DNA of 64,000 bases from Stenocarpella maydis (GCA_002270565.1 NQMI01000077.1:155566-219565); one strand, 5' to 3'; positions 11,485 through 22,440 are shown, numbered from the stretch's first letter. Numbers and translations are program-made. The notes: generated from the letters alone by a model not told the origin.

Positions 11485-12751
11485 CTAATGTACACCGCCC
11501 AGCCCCCTTCCCCTGAACTCGCCAAGCTGCAGCTCGGTGACTCCCTCTCTGGCTGCTCCAACCACGGTTGCAACCTGTAGTATGCTCTCCTCAAAGTCCC
11601 TCAGCACCGCGTACAGCTCCATCTGCTTGTCCTCGGCCGACCCTGCACCGAATGCACCGCCCCCGTTCTGCAGCCGGCTGGCCTGCTCCATGACATTTTG
11701 CTGTACGCCGCCGAGGTGCATCTCGATCTCGCGGACGTTCTTCTGGAAGCGTTTGATCTGCTCGTCCATCTCGTCGACCTGCTTGGAGAAGTAGCCGACC
11801 AGGTCCGACGCCGTCTTGTCGTCATCGTCGCCGCCCTTGCTGCCGCCCCCGGAGCCGTCCCTGGTTGAGCTCCCGAAAAAGCCAGGGGCGTTGCTGACGT
11901 GGTACTGGCTGGGCAGCATGAGGTTGTCCACGGCGGAGAAGCTCAGCTTGGCCTCCTCGGCGTCCGACTTGACCAGGTCGCGCATCTGCTTGATGGCGTG
12001 CAGGTCCGCGCCCAGCGCCGAGTCGACGGCGGCGTACTTGCGACTGACAAAGCGCACGTCGCCAGGGATGGCCGAGAGCTGCTCACCATGCGCGGGCATG
12101 AAGGCGTCGAGCTGGTCCTTCTGCGACATGCAGTTCTGTATGAACTTGTCATAGTCGGCGATCATCTTTTGTACGTCTTCGTGCAGGTCGTTGAATCGCG
12201 TCGTAGACTTCATGTTTGACAGATCGATGCGCACGCCAGGAATGACCTGAGGATTCATGGTAGCGCCCAGAGCAGGATTCGGCTGCTGCTGGTTTGCGGG
12301 TTTGTTCAGGCCACCACTGTGGAGGGGGTCAGCTCGCGAGAGGAGAGCGGAATCGATGTGAGGCACGTCAGGGAGTGAACGCACAATAGACCGCCCGATG
12401 TGGCTTGAGCTGGCTGGGTAGTAGTGGACTGGCCAAAGAGACCACCAGATTGGGCTGGCTTTTGTCCAAACACACTCGAGGTCCCAGTGTTTGTGTTTCC
12501 GCCGCCGCCGAACAAAGATCCACCAGTGTTTTGCGCATTGCCAAACAGGCCTCCACCACCGCCCTGTGATGGCTGGGATGTAGCCGCCGTGGTTGTGCCA
12601 AAGAGACCGCCACCCGTCTGCTGCGGTTGCGAGGTTGCCGTGGCACCAAACAGACCTCCCCCCGGTACCTGTTGCTGCGGTGGTGGAGCCGAACAGGCTG
12701 GGCTGTGTTGAATTCGCCATGCTTGCTCCAAACAGGCCGCCGCCGCCGCCG

Positions 12752-12784
<33 letters not shown>

Positions 12785-13265
12785 GGTTGCGTTTGCTGCT
12801 GTTGTTGGTTCAGGTTGCCGCCGAAGAGGGAAGGTGTTTGGGACTGAGGCTGGGAGGCGCTATTGCCGCCAAAAAGGCTGTTGGTCTGCGTGGATGGTTG
12901 TACACTGGCTGAGAATGATCCGCCGGGTGCAGGCTGAGTCGAAGCGCTGCCACTGCGGACGAAGAAGTGATTAGCAAAATCCCATCACGAACGGGGACCC
13001 ATGTCTGGTCTCTGCCGGAATATGGGGAACGGGAAGGGGGCGGAGACAAAGACTGGGCTACATACATGGCAGAAATACACTCAGAATCACAGGCAAGCTA
13101 CCTAGCCTACCCAGTATACCCCGTTACATGTATGTATGTGAGGAGGCAGCGAGACAGACAAGAGAAGGAAGCAGTGCAGAGAGAAAAAGGTACCCACAAC
13201 AGGTTGGCGGATCCGGTATTGATGCTAAGACCGGCTGGCCCACTGGCGGATCTGGTAAATGCCAT
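11485..13265 (-). CDS. NUP49: FG-repeat nucleoporin Nup49, with apparent one-base frameshift
   Basis: Central-channel nucleoporin that pairs with Nsp1 and Nup57. Exon 1 is 13265-13198 (starts MAFTRSASGPAGLSINTG), intron 13197-12953, exon 2 12952-12385, intron 12384-12317, exon 3 12316-11485. Exon 2 encodes FG/GLFG repeats and an 11-glutamine run. Exon 3 holds the coiled-coil part (about 276 residues, from about NPALGATMNPQ to the stop). Both introns split a Phe codon and restore GLFG-type junctions. Exon 2 is in two frames: repeats up to SLFGSTTAATG are in one, GGGLFGATATS onward in another. The switch falls in a run of six C at 12658-12663; one base fewer restores one frame through all exons (about 488 residues). 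A sequencing error or a true lesion cannot be told apart here. Confidence 0.88.
12658..12663. other. Homopolymer site of the NUP49 frameshift
   Basis: Six consecutive C on the plus strand. FG-repeat coding continues on both sides but in frames that differ by one base, and exon 2 (568 bases) has the right length for its splice phases only if one base is removed. No acceptable intron bridges the two frames; the only local GT-AG interval is 13 bases. Confidence 0.8.
12751..12783. repeat. CTG/CAG trinucleotide repeat, 11 units, coding
   Basis: Eleven perfect CTG units on the plus strand encode a glutamine run in NUP49 exon 2. Flanking CAA/CAG codons extend the Gln-rich stretch between FG repeats. 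A candidate length-variable site. Confidence 0.9.
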
Positions 13266-13813
13266 TGTTGGCAAACTTGAAAGAGGGGCGGGTTCTCTGT
13301 ATGTACGTGTCTATATGGCTGGCAGGAAACGGCAGCAGATGCTAGGCACGAATGAATGAGTGAGCTGACGCGGCACGGCGCGACGCGATGCGATGCGATG
13401 CGATGCCGTCTCTTGTACGGTTGTCTCTCCTGATTATCAAGCAGTTGAGGCTCCGGGACGACGCTGTTGTACAAGTTCCCTTGTTGTTGTTTTTTTAGAG
13501 TTGCGCTAGGTACCGCCGTACCGTTCCTGCTACAGTAAGGTAGTACGTAGTACGTACCTCTCCTCTAGGTAGGCTGCCCAGGGCCGCCCGCCCACCACAC
13601 CATCCCAGGTCAACAGCTCCCCTGCAGCCCTGCAGCTAATCGTGTTAGTAAAGGTGGTGGAGGGCCCATGCTTCTTTGACCTCCCTCACCCACCATAGCA
13701 CCAAAAGCTTCTGAACTACATAGTACTCCGTGCATCCTCAGTCTGCGCTCCCATCGCCTGCCACACACCTCCCAGTTTGGCTCCACCTACACTCTCAAAC
13801 AGCAGCAGACAAG
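13266..13813. other. Shared promoter of NUP49 and FIP1
   Basis: 548 bases between divergent start codons. Contains a CGATG pentanucleotide repeat, a T-run, and stacked GTAC/TACGTA motifs at 13505-13560. No coding sequence. Confidence 0.6.
13386..13405. repeat. CGATG pentanucleotide repeat, four copies
   Basis: Four perfect copies of CGATG in the NUP49/FIP1 divergent promoter, about 120 bases upstream of NUP49. Confidence 0.9.
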
Positions 13814-14971
13814 ATGGACATTGATGACGACGATTTCTATGCGCCAGAGGAGCCTGCGGCACCCACAGCGCCTGCCGCTCAGCCAGACGGCGCTGCTACA
13901 ACAGCAGATGCCTCCGCCGAACCCGAGTCCAAACCTGACCAGGACGAGGATCTTGAGGAGGGCGAAGAAGAGGACGAGGGCGGTGCCATGGACGAGGACG
14001 ATTCGTCTGATGATGTGAGCCCCAACCCCCCCACAGCTTTGTGTCATCCGGCTGATACTTTTCTCCTCAGAGTATGGTGATCATCACGGAAAGGAAGGAC
14101 GGAACTTCAGCAGGGCCCCCATCGTCAGTATCTGCCCACTTCTGACTCGAATGTTCTTGTGCTCTCTCCTCTGACCCATGCTGCCAGACAATCCCGGTAT
14201 AGCAATATCAAGGATATCCCACAGCGCTCGATTTCCAAAGATACCGCGACGAAAGCCCCCCCAAAGAAGCCAGACTCTCCAGCTGCCAGGAAACAATCCA
14301 GCGGTGCCGATCTCCCTGCCGTCAGAACATCCACCGTGGACATCAATGCCATCCCCATACACAAGCCCACAGGCAAGCCTTTGACCCAAGTAAACATCGA
14401 CGAAGACCTGGCCGAGCACGACACGCCATGGCGGAGGCCCGGCACTGATCTGTCCGATTACTTCAATTACGGGCTCGATGAGTTCACCTGGGCCCTCTAC
14501 GCATCTAAGCAAAGGGACATGAGGCAGGAGTTCAATTCCGACGCCATCGCGGCCAACAACAAGAAGATGATGGAGGATATGCAGAACATGATGATGATGG
14601 GCATGGGCGGCATGCCGGGCATGATGCCTGGCGCTGGCGGTGCGGGCCAGGGAGGCTCCGGTCAGGGCGGTCCCGGCGGCATGCCTGGTATGGACGGAAT
14701 GCCACCCGAGATGCAGCAGATGATGCAGCAGATGATAGCCAGTGGCGCCATGGACCCTAGCCAGATGGACCCGGCCACAATGGGGGCCATGTTTGGCGGC
14801 ATGCAGAATGCTGGCGGCCAACAAGGCCAAGGTAATCAGCAACAAAACTTTGGCGGTGGCAACTTTGGCGGCAATCAAGGCCAAGGGTTTGGTTATGACC
14901 AAGGGGGTATGGGCGGTGGGGGCAACCGCGGGGGCTTCAATCGTGGCCGTGGAGGCCGGCAGCGTTACTAG
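13814..14971 (+). CDS. FIP1: Pre-mRNA polyadenylation factor Fip1
   Basis: Subunit of the cleavage and polyadenylation factor that tethers poly(A) polymerase. Exons are 13814-14014, 14071-14123 and 14188-14971, with introns of 56 and 64 bases, giving about 345 residues. Seen: an acidic N-terminus (MDIDDDDFYAPEEP, then a Glu/Asp stretch near 43-67). The diagnostic Fip1 motif (PWRRPGTDLSDYFNYGLDEF, followed by TWALYASKQ) sits near residues 150-180. The C-terminal third is low complexity, rich in Met, Gly and Gln, and ends in RGGFNRGRGG. Exon 3 joins as PPSQSRYSNIKDIPQR, matching the family. Divergent from NUP49. Confidence 0.95.
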
Positions 14972-16410
14972 AGGCTCAATGCCACAATTCGAGGGGCAAC
15001 TGTAGGTAGGCGCGATGCCAGCTCGGGGCGAGATCACACCACAGCCGAGCGGATGCACAGAGAGTCCCAAGCAGTGGGGCTGGGCGCTCAGGAGCGCAGT
15101 AGCATCTGGTTCTGGACGACCTTTCCCAGGTGGTGCTGCAGCGGCCATGACGGTTGAACGCATGGGATCGGGGAGGCTCTCCGGATGTCTGTCTGGGCGG
15201 AGCGCAAGCAATAATTCGGAAGAAGCAAAAGGAGCATATACCCATAGGTGAGGATCACGGCGTGGTCATCGTGGATGGACACGTCGTAGAGAATTGATCA
15301 CAACGTGCGCAAGCACTTTCTGGCCACCCCTCTTGCAGGCCAGACCAAGAGCCCCTAATGGACAGCCACGAGCTGGAGCTTGTTCCGAGTATACTTGTAC
15401 ATGTCGGAGCTGACAGCTGGGCACTGACCAACCCTGAGATGGAGCTAGGAAGTCCCAATGCAGCAACAGGATGCACCTGGCTGAGGACGGTCGACGATCT
15501 GGGTTCGGTCTTCCGGGCACAGTTAACAGCATTCGGTGGCAACTGGCACACGTGCGCGACTAGGAGGCTGTCCTGTTCACTTGCTTGATGCTTAGCTGCG
15601 AACTTTCCTGACGCGAGATGGGGCTGCTGGGACGAAAACAAACCGCACCAATTCATTGTCTCTGGTCAAGGATTCTGCTGCCTAAGGGGCTGAAGTTTGC
15701 GGCCTGAAACGGTCAAACCACGGTGAAAGCCGTCTGCCATTACCGTGAACTACATACAGCACCCGCAAGGAGAAATGAAGCGAAAGCCAATTGGCGGTGC
15801 TATTGTTGTCGATCTTGCTGGCCGCTGAGCACGGCTCATCCCAAGGCCAGCAGCTCGACAGCTAATATCAACCCCCAACTATGCGTTTTGAAAGCTTCAT
15901 GTTTCTTATCATGTGGAAAAGTTCGGGTGAATACGAGAATAGTTGCGCGGATGGGTACGACCTGCCATCAGACTTCGGACAGGGAAAGCTTAGCCGAGCG
16001 CTCTCGTTTGTTTCAAGAGGGGCTTTCAACTTTTGGCGGACCTGAGACATGCGAGCTGGCCCTTGAGGGGCGATTGAAACGCTCTTGCTGTGTGCATAAT
16101 CGCGGTTGGCAATTGGTACCGAAAATGATGGCTGCTTGGTTCGAGTATTCTTTCGGGCTCATCACCCATGACTGCGTGATACTCCCACTATCCTTCCGTG
16201 AGGCCTTGGGCATTGTTGTTCAGACAGGTAAACGCATCCTTTATATTTTGCAAGCCAGCGGAATAGCTCGTCTCTCCTCCACTCGCCCTCCTGCATATAA
16301 CACCACGAGGGGACGACGCCGCATCGCGATACACATCATCAAACCCCTGGTCAAATAGTCGAGCCGAATACCAAGCATCCGGGATCGCCAGACTATCCCC
16401 ACGAGCCAAG
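14972..16410. other. Intergenic, no supportable gene
   Basis: 1.4 kb downstream of FIP1. A 211-codon open frame at 15723-16358 has no domain resemblance and a composition unlike the neighbouring genes. Pyrimidine/CCACG-rich sequence near 16270-16400 may be the promoter and leader of the next gene. Confidence 0.5.
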
Positions 16411-17085
16411 ATGGAAGATCCAAGCCTGCCAAGAGCAGCAATCGTTATTTGTCTCGGACTGAGCCCGGACTCTCAACACAGAACCATGAAGAGCCTGGCC
16501 ATTTGCTCCGGAGTCCTTGACTACCTTCGGGACGTCCAAGGTCGCGGGTGTATCATGACCGTCAATTTCTCCGGGAGGCGCTTACTGCAGTCCAACAGCC
16601 CCAGGTCAGCAGAGCAGTGCATCCGCGAGGACTGCGAGGACTGGTGCGATGTCCTCGACGCGGCCTCGAGGATGGTCAGGCGTAACGCCCCCGGATGCAC
16701 CGAGCTCGAGGTGGTGCTGGTTGGGACCGACGATGTGCCGTGCAGAGGCGACCCGGCCTCCCTATGCCAGGCCTACAAGGGCAATGGTATCAGGGTCAAT
16801 TCAATCCTGACCGACTCCACGCAACCGAGCGATTCGTCCGCGCAGGCCGGTAATCGCAGGATCGAGCGTTTTGAGATCATCTCTGTCGCCGAGCCCTTCG
16901 CGGAAACCGAGCAAGACGGGCCCTTTGTGAGACATATGGCCCGAGGGTGGGACATGACAAGGCTGGCACGCGAGACAGGAGGGCTCACATTATCACCGAA
17001 CACAGAGGGAAAGCTCGCCCTTCATTTGCTCTTTGGCGAAATGTTTAGAAGATGGGGTGAGGAGTACTGGAGGACCGGCAAATAA
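16411..17085 (+). CDS. Hypothetical protein, vWA-like fold suspected
   Basis: Intronless, 224 residues. I do not recognise the gene. The order of elements resembles a von Willebrand factor A domain: a first strand AIVICLGLSPDS where the MIDAS (DxSxS) would lie, a helix ending LAICSGVLDYLRD, a strand IMTVNFSG, a later strand LEVVLVGTDD followed by a helix and GIRVNSILTDS, and a terminal LARETGGLTLSP that looks like the usual vWA end. The MIDAS residues are not intact, so metal binding is doubtful. No signal peptide or membrane segment. Nine Cys. The upstream context is a reasonable fungal start. It sits at the edge of the gene-poor segment with two pseudogenes. Fold assignment is inference. 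Confidence 0.6.
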   Translation: MEDPSLPRAAIVICLGLSPDSQHRTMKSLAICSGVLDYLRDVQGRGCIMTVNFSGRRLLQSNSPRSAEQCIREDCEDWCDVLDAASRMVRRNAPGCTELEVVLVGTDDVPCRGDPASLCQAYKGNGIRVNSILTDSTQPSDSSAQAGNRRIERFEIISVAEPFAETEQDGPFVRHMARGWDMTRLARETGGLTLSPNTEGKLALHLLFGEMFRRWGEEYWRTGK

Positions 17086-17339
17086 AACTTGTGTGGCACA
17101 CCAAAGTGACAATAATGTGAGGTGAGGAGGATACCCGGGTACGACTGACTTCCTGTACTTAAGTCAGCTCCTTGATTAGAATATATCCAGTTTATAGCGC
17201 GTATATAATACAAACATATGGAAGATATCTTTCCAAAAAGCCTGCATGACCTCGTCTCTTGTGCTGGTCATTCACACGGCACACCTACCCGCCGGGTACA
17301 CATTCATGTTAGTTAACATATATCTACGGGGCGGTGGGG
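17086..17339. other. Short spacer before the O-methyltransferase relic
   Basis: 254 bases, AT-richer than the gene, containing TATATCC/TATATAATA strings. Nothing coding is seen. Confidence 0.4.
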
Positions 17340-18180
17340 TAATACTGCATAAAACCAATGTCCACCATGAGCACCTTCTGGGGTCGAAATCGACCGGAAA
17401 TATCTCGCCGACAGGAACAGTGTCGTACCGATTCTGATGTAATGATTTGAGCTTCATGTGGTTTGCAAACGCGCGCAGTCGAGCATCCTGCGTTTCCATG
17501 CAGGTGAAGTAAGGGACATCGGTACGTGCACCAAACTTCCAGACTGAGTCGTCCTTGTTCAATAGGGTTCCTATAGTTCCTCTTCTTCATGAACTCGGTG
17601 ACCCTAGAAATCCAGTCCATCCGTCGCATCTGTGTCAAATGCAAGTTATATCCTCGCTTATTTTAACGGTAACAATATTGCGAAAGGGGGCAGTGTGTTG
17701 CTCTCATCGTATCCTCTTTTCCTTTCCTTTCTTACCCTTTCTATTTTGCCTTGGGCTGGAGGGGGATTTATGGGACGTCTGTGGTCTTGTAGAATCATGC
17801 TTACACGTCAGTGAAGTTGCCGGTATTGACATTACCTTCAAAAGCTCGAGTCCATCTGTTGGGCACGTACTCATCTGGTCCAGTCTTGTCAACCAGGGGC
17901 GGAGATGACGAGGCCACATCCTCCAGCAGTCTTTTGACCGGGACCGGGCCGGCTCCACTCATCCCTGCAAGCTCATTTGCCTGCTTAGGGACTGTAGCAT
18001 TTTCTTCCAGCATGTGCTTGAAGATCCTGAGGTCTATCAGGATCCGCAGAGAGCCGGAAACGGGTGCTCGTGGTTCTTGCCAGCTCATTCGAGCAGCCAC
18101 ATGCCCTGGAGTTTCCAGGGCGGTCACTAGCTCTCGAGCCGAGCCGAGAAGTGCTTGTATTAGAGCCTGATCTTCTCCGT
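17340..18180 (-). pseudogene. Decayed SAM-dependent O-methyltransferase (fungal specialised-metabolism type)
   Basis: The remains read on the minus strand in pieces. About 18175-17801 encodes the winged-helix dimerisation part (ALETPGHVAARMSWQEP, then LRILIDLRIFKHMLEEN and NELAGMSGAGPVPVKRLL), as in plant/fungal-type O-methyltransferases. After a probable intron (donor GTAAGC near 17806), EFMKKRNYRNP appears near 17600-17565. The frame then changes to DDSVWKFGARTDVPYF and RLRAFANHM. It changes again near 17395 to KVLMVDIG, the first half of SAM motif I, after which the sequence runs into a stop without the glycines of motif I or the catalytic His region. No convincing start is present. Two frameshifts plus loss of the C-terminal half make it non-functional. 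Family assignment is from motif order. Confidence 0.65.
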
Positions 18181-19452
18181 CTCCGACTCACGAGAGGTTT
18201 TGAATGTGCTCCTCAACAGCTTGTATCTCGAGGGAAACATCCTGAGTTTTGCACCTGCTAGATGGTACATGTCATCTGAGCTCCAGCATGTTGGGTGATA
18301 CCTCACGTGGAAAACTTGTTGTGTGATTCAAAACTGTGGAAAGTCAAGGAGCTAGAGATTGTAGCCCATTTGGAGTTCTCTTCCATGTCCCTGATTATTG
18401 ATATCTCACGTTACCCCTCCTAGACCGCATCGTCGGTACATAAGTATTCCGTCAACGACTGCAATTTGATACCTTAGGCTCACTAGTCATATTCAGCACG
18501 GGCGATCATGAGTATAGTGTTGTCACTACCGGTTTTTTAAAGACAAGCATTGGTCGGATTCCGCTTGTTTTAATTATCCCAATAGCGTTGGTGGGATAGG
18601 TTCCGGACATAAAGGCGAGTACATATATATGGATTGTAGATAGCCCGACAGAATTGACCCAATATCTCACATGAGAACTTCTCTGGTGAGACGCGGTGCC
18701 TCTGGTGCAACTAAGGTTCGGCGTCGTTAACAGACCGGAGGAACTGAAACAACTTGAATGTTAATGTTGCTATCATCAGACGTAACTATCTAAGTATCCA
18801 GCCAACCTCCAAATGTTGGAATCCCAAATTTTACTTTTTTAAAACAGGATAAATGAAAGGGGTTCCTTTTGACCCTCCTCTTGGATTTTGGCTGTTGTCG
18901 GGTGTTTCTGCATAATCGTTACAACATTGGAGGTCGTCGATTTTGGCCTCCGGAAGTCCTGTACGTTCTGTGATTAACCTCCCAACATTGAATCCCAATG
19001 ATAACTATTTCTTGTATCAGCCGAAGGATTGACTGAGTACTGAATGTCTTGGACTATTCAACATATTCTCCTGGGGCTGTCCTATAGCGATCAGGTGTCC
19101 GTCGGAGCATGTGGCAACGTGAGCCGTTTCATGAGTGCTGCCCATAAGCCCCTAAATATACCTAGGTGGGTAAGTTACATGGGCCATGTCAGACGCACCA
19201 GATGCTATGGTCATAAGCCACCACATTTCCTCCAAGCTCGTTTGTTTCATTCCATCTTGAAATCGTCATCAAATGTTTAAGTTCCTACAGTAGGGCGGCC
19301 CGCGGATAGTGCCTGTCCATTGACACTAAAGCGCTTGTCAGTATATGACTAAAGCAACATGCATTTGCTGCAGCCAGTTTTTGGATGCCAGTTCTCTTCA
19401 GTTGTGTCTTGTTTATTTGTCGTGTCTGAATATCCTACTGAAAGAAGACAGA
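18181..19452. other. Gene-poor spacer between two relics
   Basis: 1.27 kb of lower GC content than the gene regions. No open frame of note, no recognised domain on either strand, and no clear repeat. Confidence 0.5.
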
Positions 19453-20371
19453 ATGAGGGCTGGCTTCCTCTTTGTTTTTACACTCATTGCTGGGGAAGCA
19501 TTTTCTCAAGCACTAAACTAGTTCGCCCCAGCAGGACCTGGAGATGTTCGCGGCCCTTGCCCCATGTTAAATGCTTTAGCAAACCAGGGTTTCCTGCCTC
19601 GCAACGGCCAAAATGCCGACGAGAACACCACAGCTAAGGCGCTAGATACTGCTCTGAATATACCACCCGAGTTTGGCAAGTTGCTGCACAAGGCCGCAGT
19701 GAGAACCAACCCGACCGGCAACATAACAAACTCGTTTAATCTCGACCATCTTGCTCGCCATAACATCCTCGAACACGATGCGAGCCTCAGCCGACAGGAT
19801 GCTGCGTTTGGCGACAGCATTGCTTTCAACGGAACAGTCTTTAACGAGACCCGCTCGAACTGGCAGGACACAATCGATGTCCAACAGGCAGCCAAGGCAA
19901 GGCTGGCGTGAGTGAACACCTCAAACGCGACGAACCCGAACTTTGGCTTCACCAAGATCGGCGAACAGTTCAGCGTTGGCGAGTCTACAGCCTATCTTAT
20001 AGTGCTTGGGAACAAGACAACACGCACGGCGAACAAGACGGTCGTGGAGTATCTATTTGGTAAGTGAAATAGCTTACCCCTTCCGCTCCACCCTGGGCTC
20101 CGTTCTTTATGTTGTATAGGGCGAGCACGTATGGAGGTGTGGATATCCTGAAGGTCTTATCCTTGCTGACATCGCCCCAGAGAAAGAACGATTGCCGGCT
20201 GAGGTGGGATAGACTCGCCCAGCTGAGCCTCTGAGTGGGCAAGATTTGTTCGTCACCATGGATGAGATCAGGAACGCAACTGCGGCGGCGACAGGCGTAA
20301 ATCCCCAGCAGGCGAAGCGCCTGTTCGTTGACGGTATTCATGGATCTGTGGGCTGCGAAGGGATGATGTAG
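19453..20371 (+). pseudogene. Decayed heme-thiolate peroxidase (chloroperoxidase / peroxygenase family)
   Basis: Starts with a good signal peptide (MRAGFLFVFTLIAGEAFSQ) at 19453. The proximal heme-ligand motif RGPCPMLNALAN has its Cys codon at 19558-19560, and the acid-base motif LEHDASLSRQD lies near 19770-19800. Further family sequence FGFTKIGEQFSVGESTAYL leads to a 121-base GT-AG intron (20060-20180), then ERLPAEVG and LSGQDLFVTMDEIRN, ending at TAG 20369-20371. In-frame stops occur at TAG 19519-19521, TGA 19909-19911 and TAG 20210-20212. Homologues have Trp before the PGPGD stretch and after EVG; TGG to TAG explains both, and CGA to TGA would explain the middle one. All are C:G to T:A changes, as RIP makes. 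No frameshift is needed. It would have been a secreted oxidoreductase. Confidence 0.85.
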
Positions 20372-22440
20372 CCCGTTCCGCACGCAACCCAGCGGGAGCC
20401 TAGTATCTGGGCATTGTGAAGCACATGGTTCAACATGCAATATGTTGTAGACATTTCATGTTGGAGTCGAGAACACTCATGCATTCCATCGGGTTGGCCA
20501 TCTCGCGAATGGTACCAGCCGAGTGAGTATTAGACGCAGCCCAGAGCACACGAGATTCGTGACGGGACGCAAACTGGGATGTGACGATATTGGGCTCACC
20601 TGCCAATAAATCCCGTCTCTTCCCACCCAAAACCAGGAGTGTTTGATATAGGGATCGTTGACGCCCGTAATTCCGTGGCCGGCACCTTGGGTGCTTTGTG
20701 GGTTCTCTGCCACCAAGGACCCTCGACTTCGCGAGTAGCCAGTACCGGGTGACACGCACGGTTGTGCACACCACCCGGACGAATTCAGAAAACCTGTAAG
20801 GCTCCATGAGTAAGTGCCCTACAAATTGTGATGTAGAAACGGAAATATCTGTGTTGCCCGAAGCAGTATGTGGCGGGACGGGAGGTTGGCTTCCCGGGTT
20901 CGGCTGAAATGCCCCGATCTGGAGCGGGATGTGGTTGTTTCTGATCATCCAAGGATCCTCTTTGCACGAATCTCGTGTCGCACGTTGTCTTTTTGCCAGA
21001 TGTTGGTCCATCTAATCAGATCCACTGCTGTTGGTTCGCGTCGTTAACTGCTACGAATCCGCCTAAAAAGGTACTTTTCTAGGAAATCATATGAGCCCAG
21101 TCGGCTAGAGAAGCAGTTCAGTCTTGACTCATCAACGTAGGCAGGCCGCGGAGGTCGATTTGGTCAACTCCAGCACAGCCTCGTATCACTGTCGCCTTCA
21201 GAAGACGTGTGTTGCTCCAGTGGTGGGCAGTCCGTAGCAAGCATTATGCTACACTTACACGCCCCCCAGCCGGCATCGAAGATGGAGGCCCTTGAGGACC
21301 ATGCGGCGGCTTCATCATCCAGGCGGTTCAAGTGAGGAGCAAGAGGAGACCAATCAGCAGGGCGGGAGGGCACATGTGCCTACTCTCGAGTTCTGAGGAC
21401 AACGCTGACTCTTTGGGTGCCTACACACTGTTATTCCCGACACAAGCAGCTGTCGAGTCTGCGTCAGTCCTGCTCCCCGATCATCGCTAGTCTATGCGAG
21501 TGCCTCCAGCCAATAGCACAACACGGGAGGAACACAAGGGTCTTGCGGCTCTTCTTGGTGGGCGGACGGAGTGCGGTTAGGCCCTACCTGCGTGCAGGAT
21601 GCACACACGCCTGAGAAAGGGCTTGAACATGTACTGCACCCTGCAGCCATGTGACCGAAAGTAGCATGGTGATGTCCGTTCGAGGGATGCCGGGGCGGTT
21701 GCCGGCGGTGCGAACCCGTTAATGTTCAGAACTCATGAGCTCATACCGACGTGCAGCAATACACGGATGAGGGTCCACAAGCGGTGTAGATCAACATCGA
21801 GGTAGCCTTTTACACTAGTTGCATGGACCACCCGAGGGGTCCATTATTCCGGACGGTGTAGGTGCAGGTGAGTAGATTAGGTATGTACTACACAAGATAG
21901 GCGCAGATCCTGGAACTCGGGGATCAGGCCCTTCATATGTCAATCGGTGTGGCAGCCGTGGTTCCAGAGCTCACGCCCCCAGCCCCACGTGGGACCGACC
22001 GTTTGGCGAGATTTCTCGTGGGTTCCGCTGGTGGGGTTGCGCCCTGCCCGCCTGCGAATCGTCTCGACGGTGGTGGGGCGAGCCGCGACCTTGCTTTGGG
22101 GCGAAATGCAAGGGCATTCGAAGACGTTTCGACGGCCTTCGTATGTCGTGTCGCACTTTTTAAAAAAAGCGATAGTCATGTCCACCTCGTTGTTCGAATT
22201 TGCCCTTCGGCCTGACAGATACTGTTTCCAGGATCGGGCATGTGCAGCTTCCTCTCAACCGCACCGGGTCTTGAGTGCCCAACCGACTGCCTCCATACAA
22301 GACATTTTATGGTCCCCTAGACAGACGACCAACCTGCGAAATTGGAAGTGCCCCTATTTTCCCAGAGCGATACACTCGCCCAAGCCTTATCATATCGAGA
22401 ACCGAGCTACCAAGACAACATCCCGCTCCCTTGGTGAAAA
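20372..22440. other. Gene-poor 2 kb, possible unassigned relic on minus strand
   Basis: No confident gene. Minus-strand open pieces at 21011-20756 and 20755-20600 include a stretch GVNDPYIKHSWFWVGRDG that looks protein-like, and a last piece ending MKCLQHIAC at about 20430. I cannot join them into one gene or name a family. A hairpin ATGGACC/GGTCCAT lies near 21823-21844. The right part may carry the promoter of the next gene. Confidence 0.35.

Noticed and set aside
14084..15211. 375-codon minus-strand open frame
   Set aside because: Antisense to FIP1 exons, whose plus-strand reading has the diagnostic Fip1 motif.
15723..16358. 211-codon plus-strand open frame upstream of the vWA-like gene
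   Set aside because: No domain resemblance, irregular composition, and no splice or neighbour support.
19905..19920. GTGAGT as an intron donor that would bypass the TGA in the peroxidase relic
   Set aside because: The bases after it continue family-like coding in the same frame (FGFTKIGEQFSVGES), so the TGA is a stop in coding sequence.
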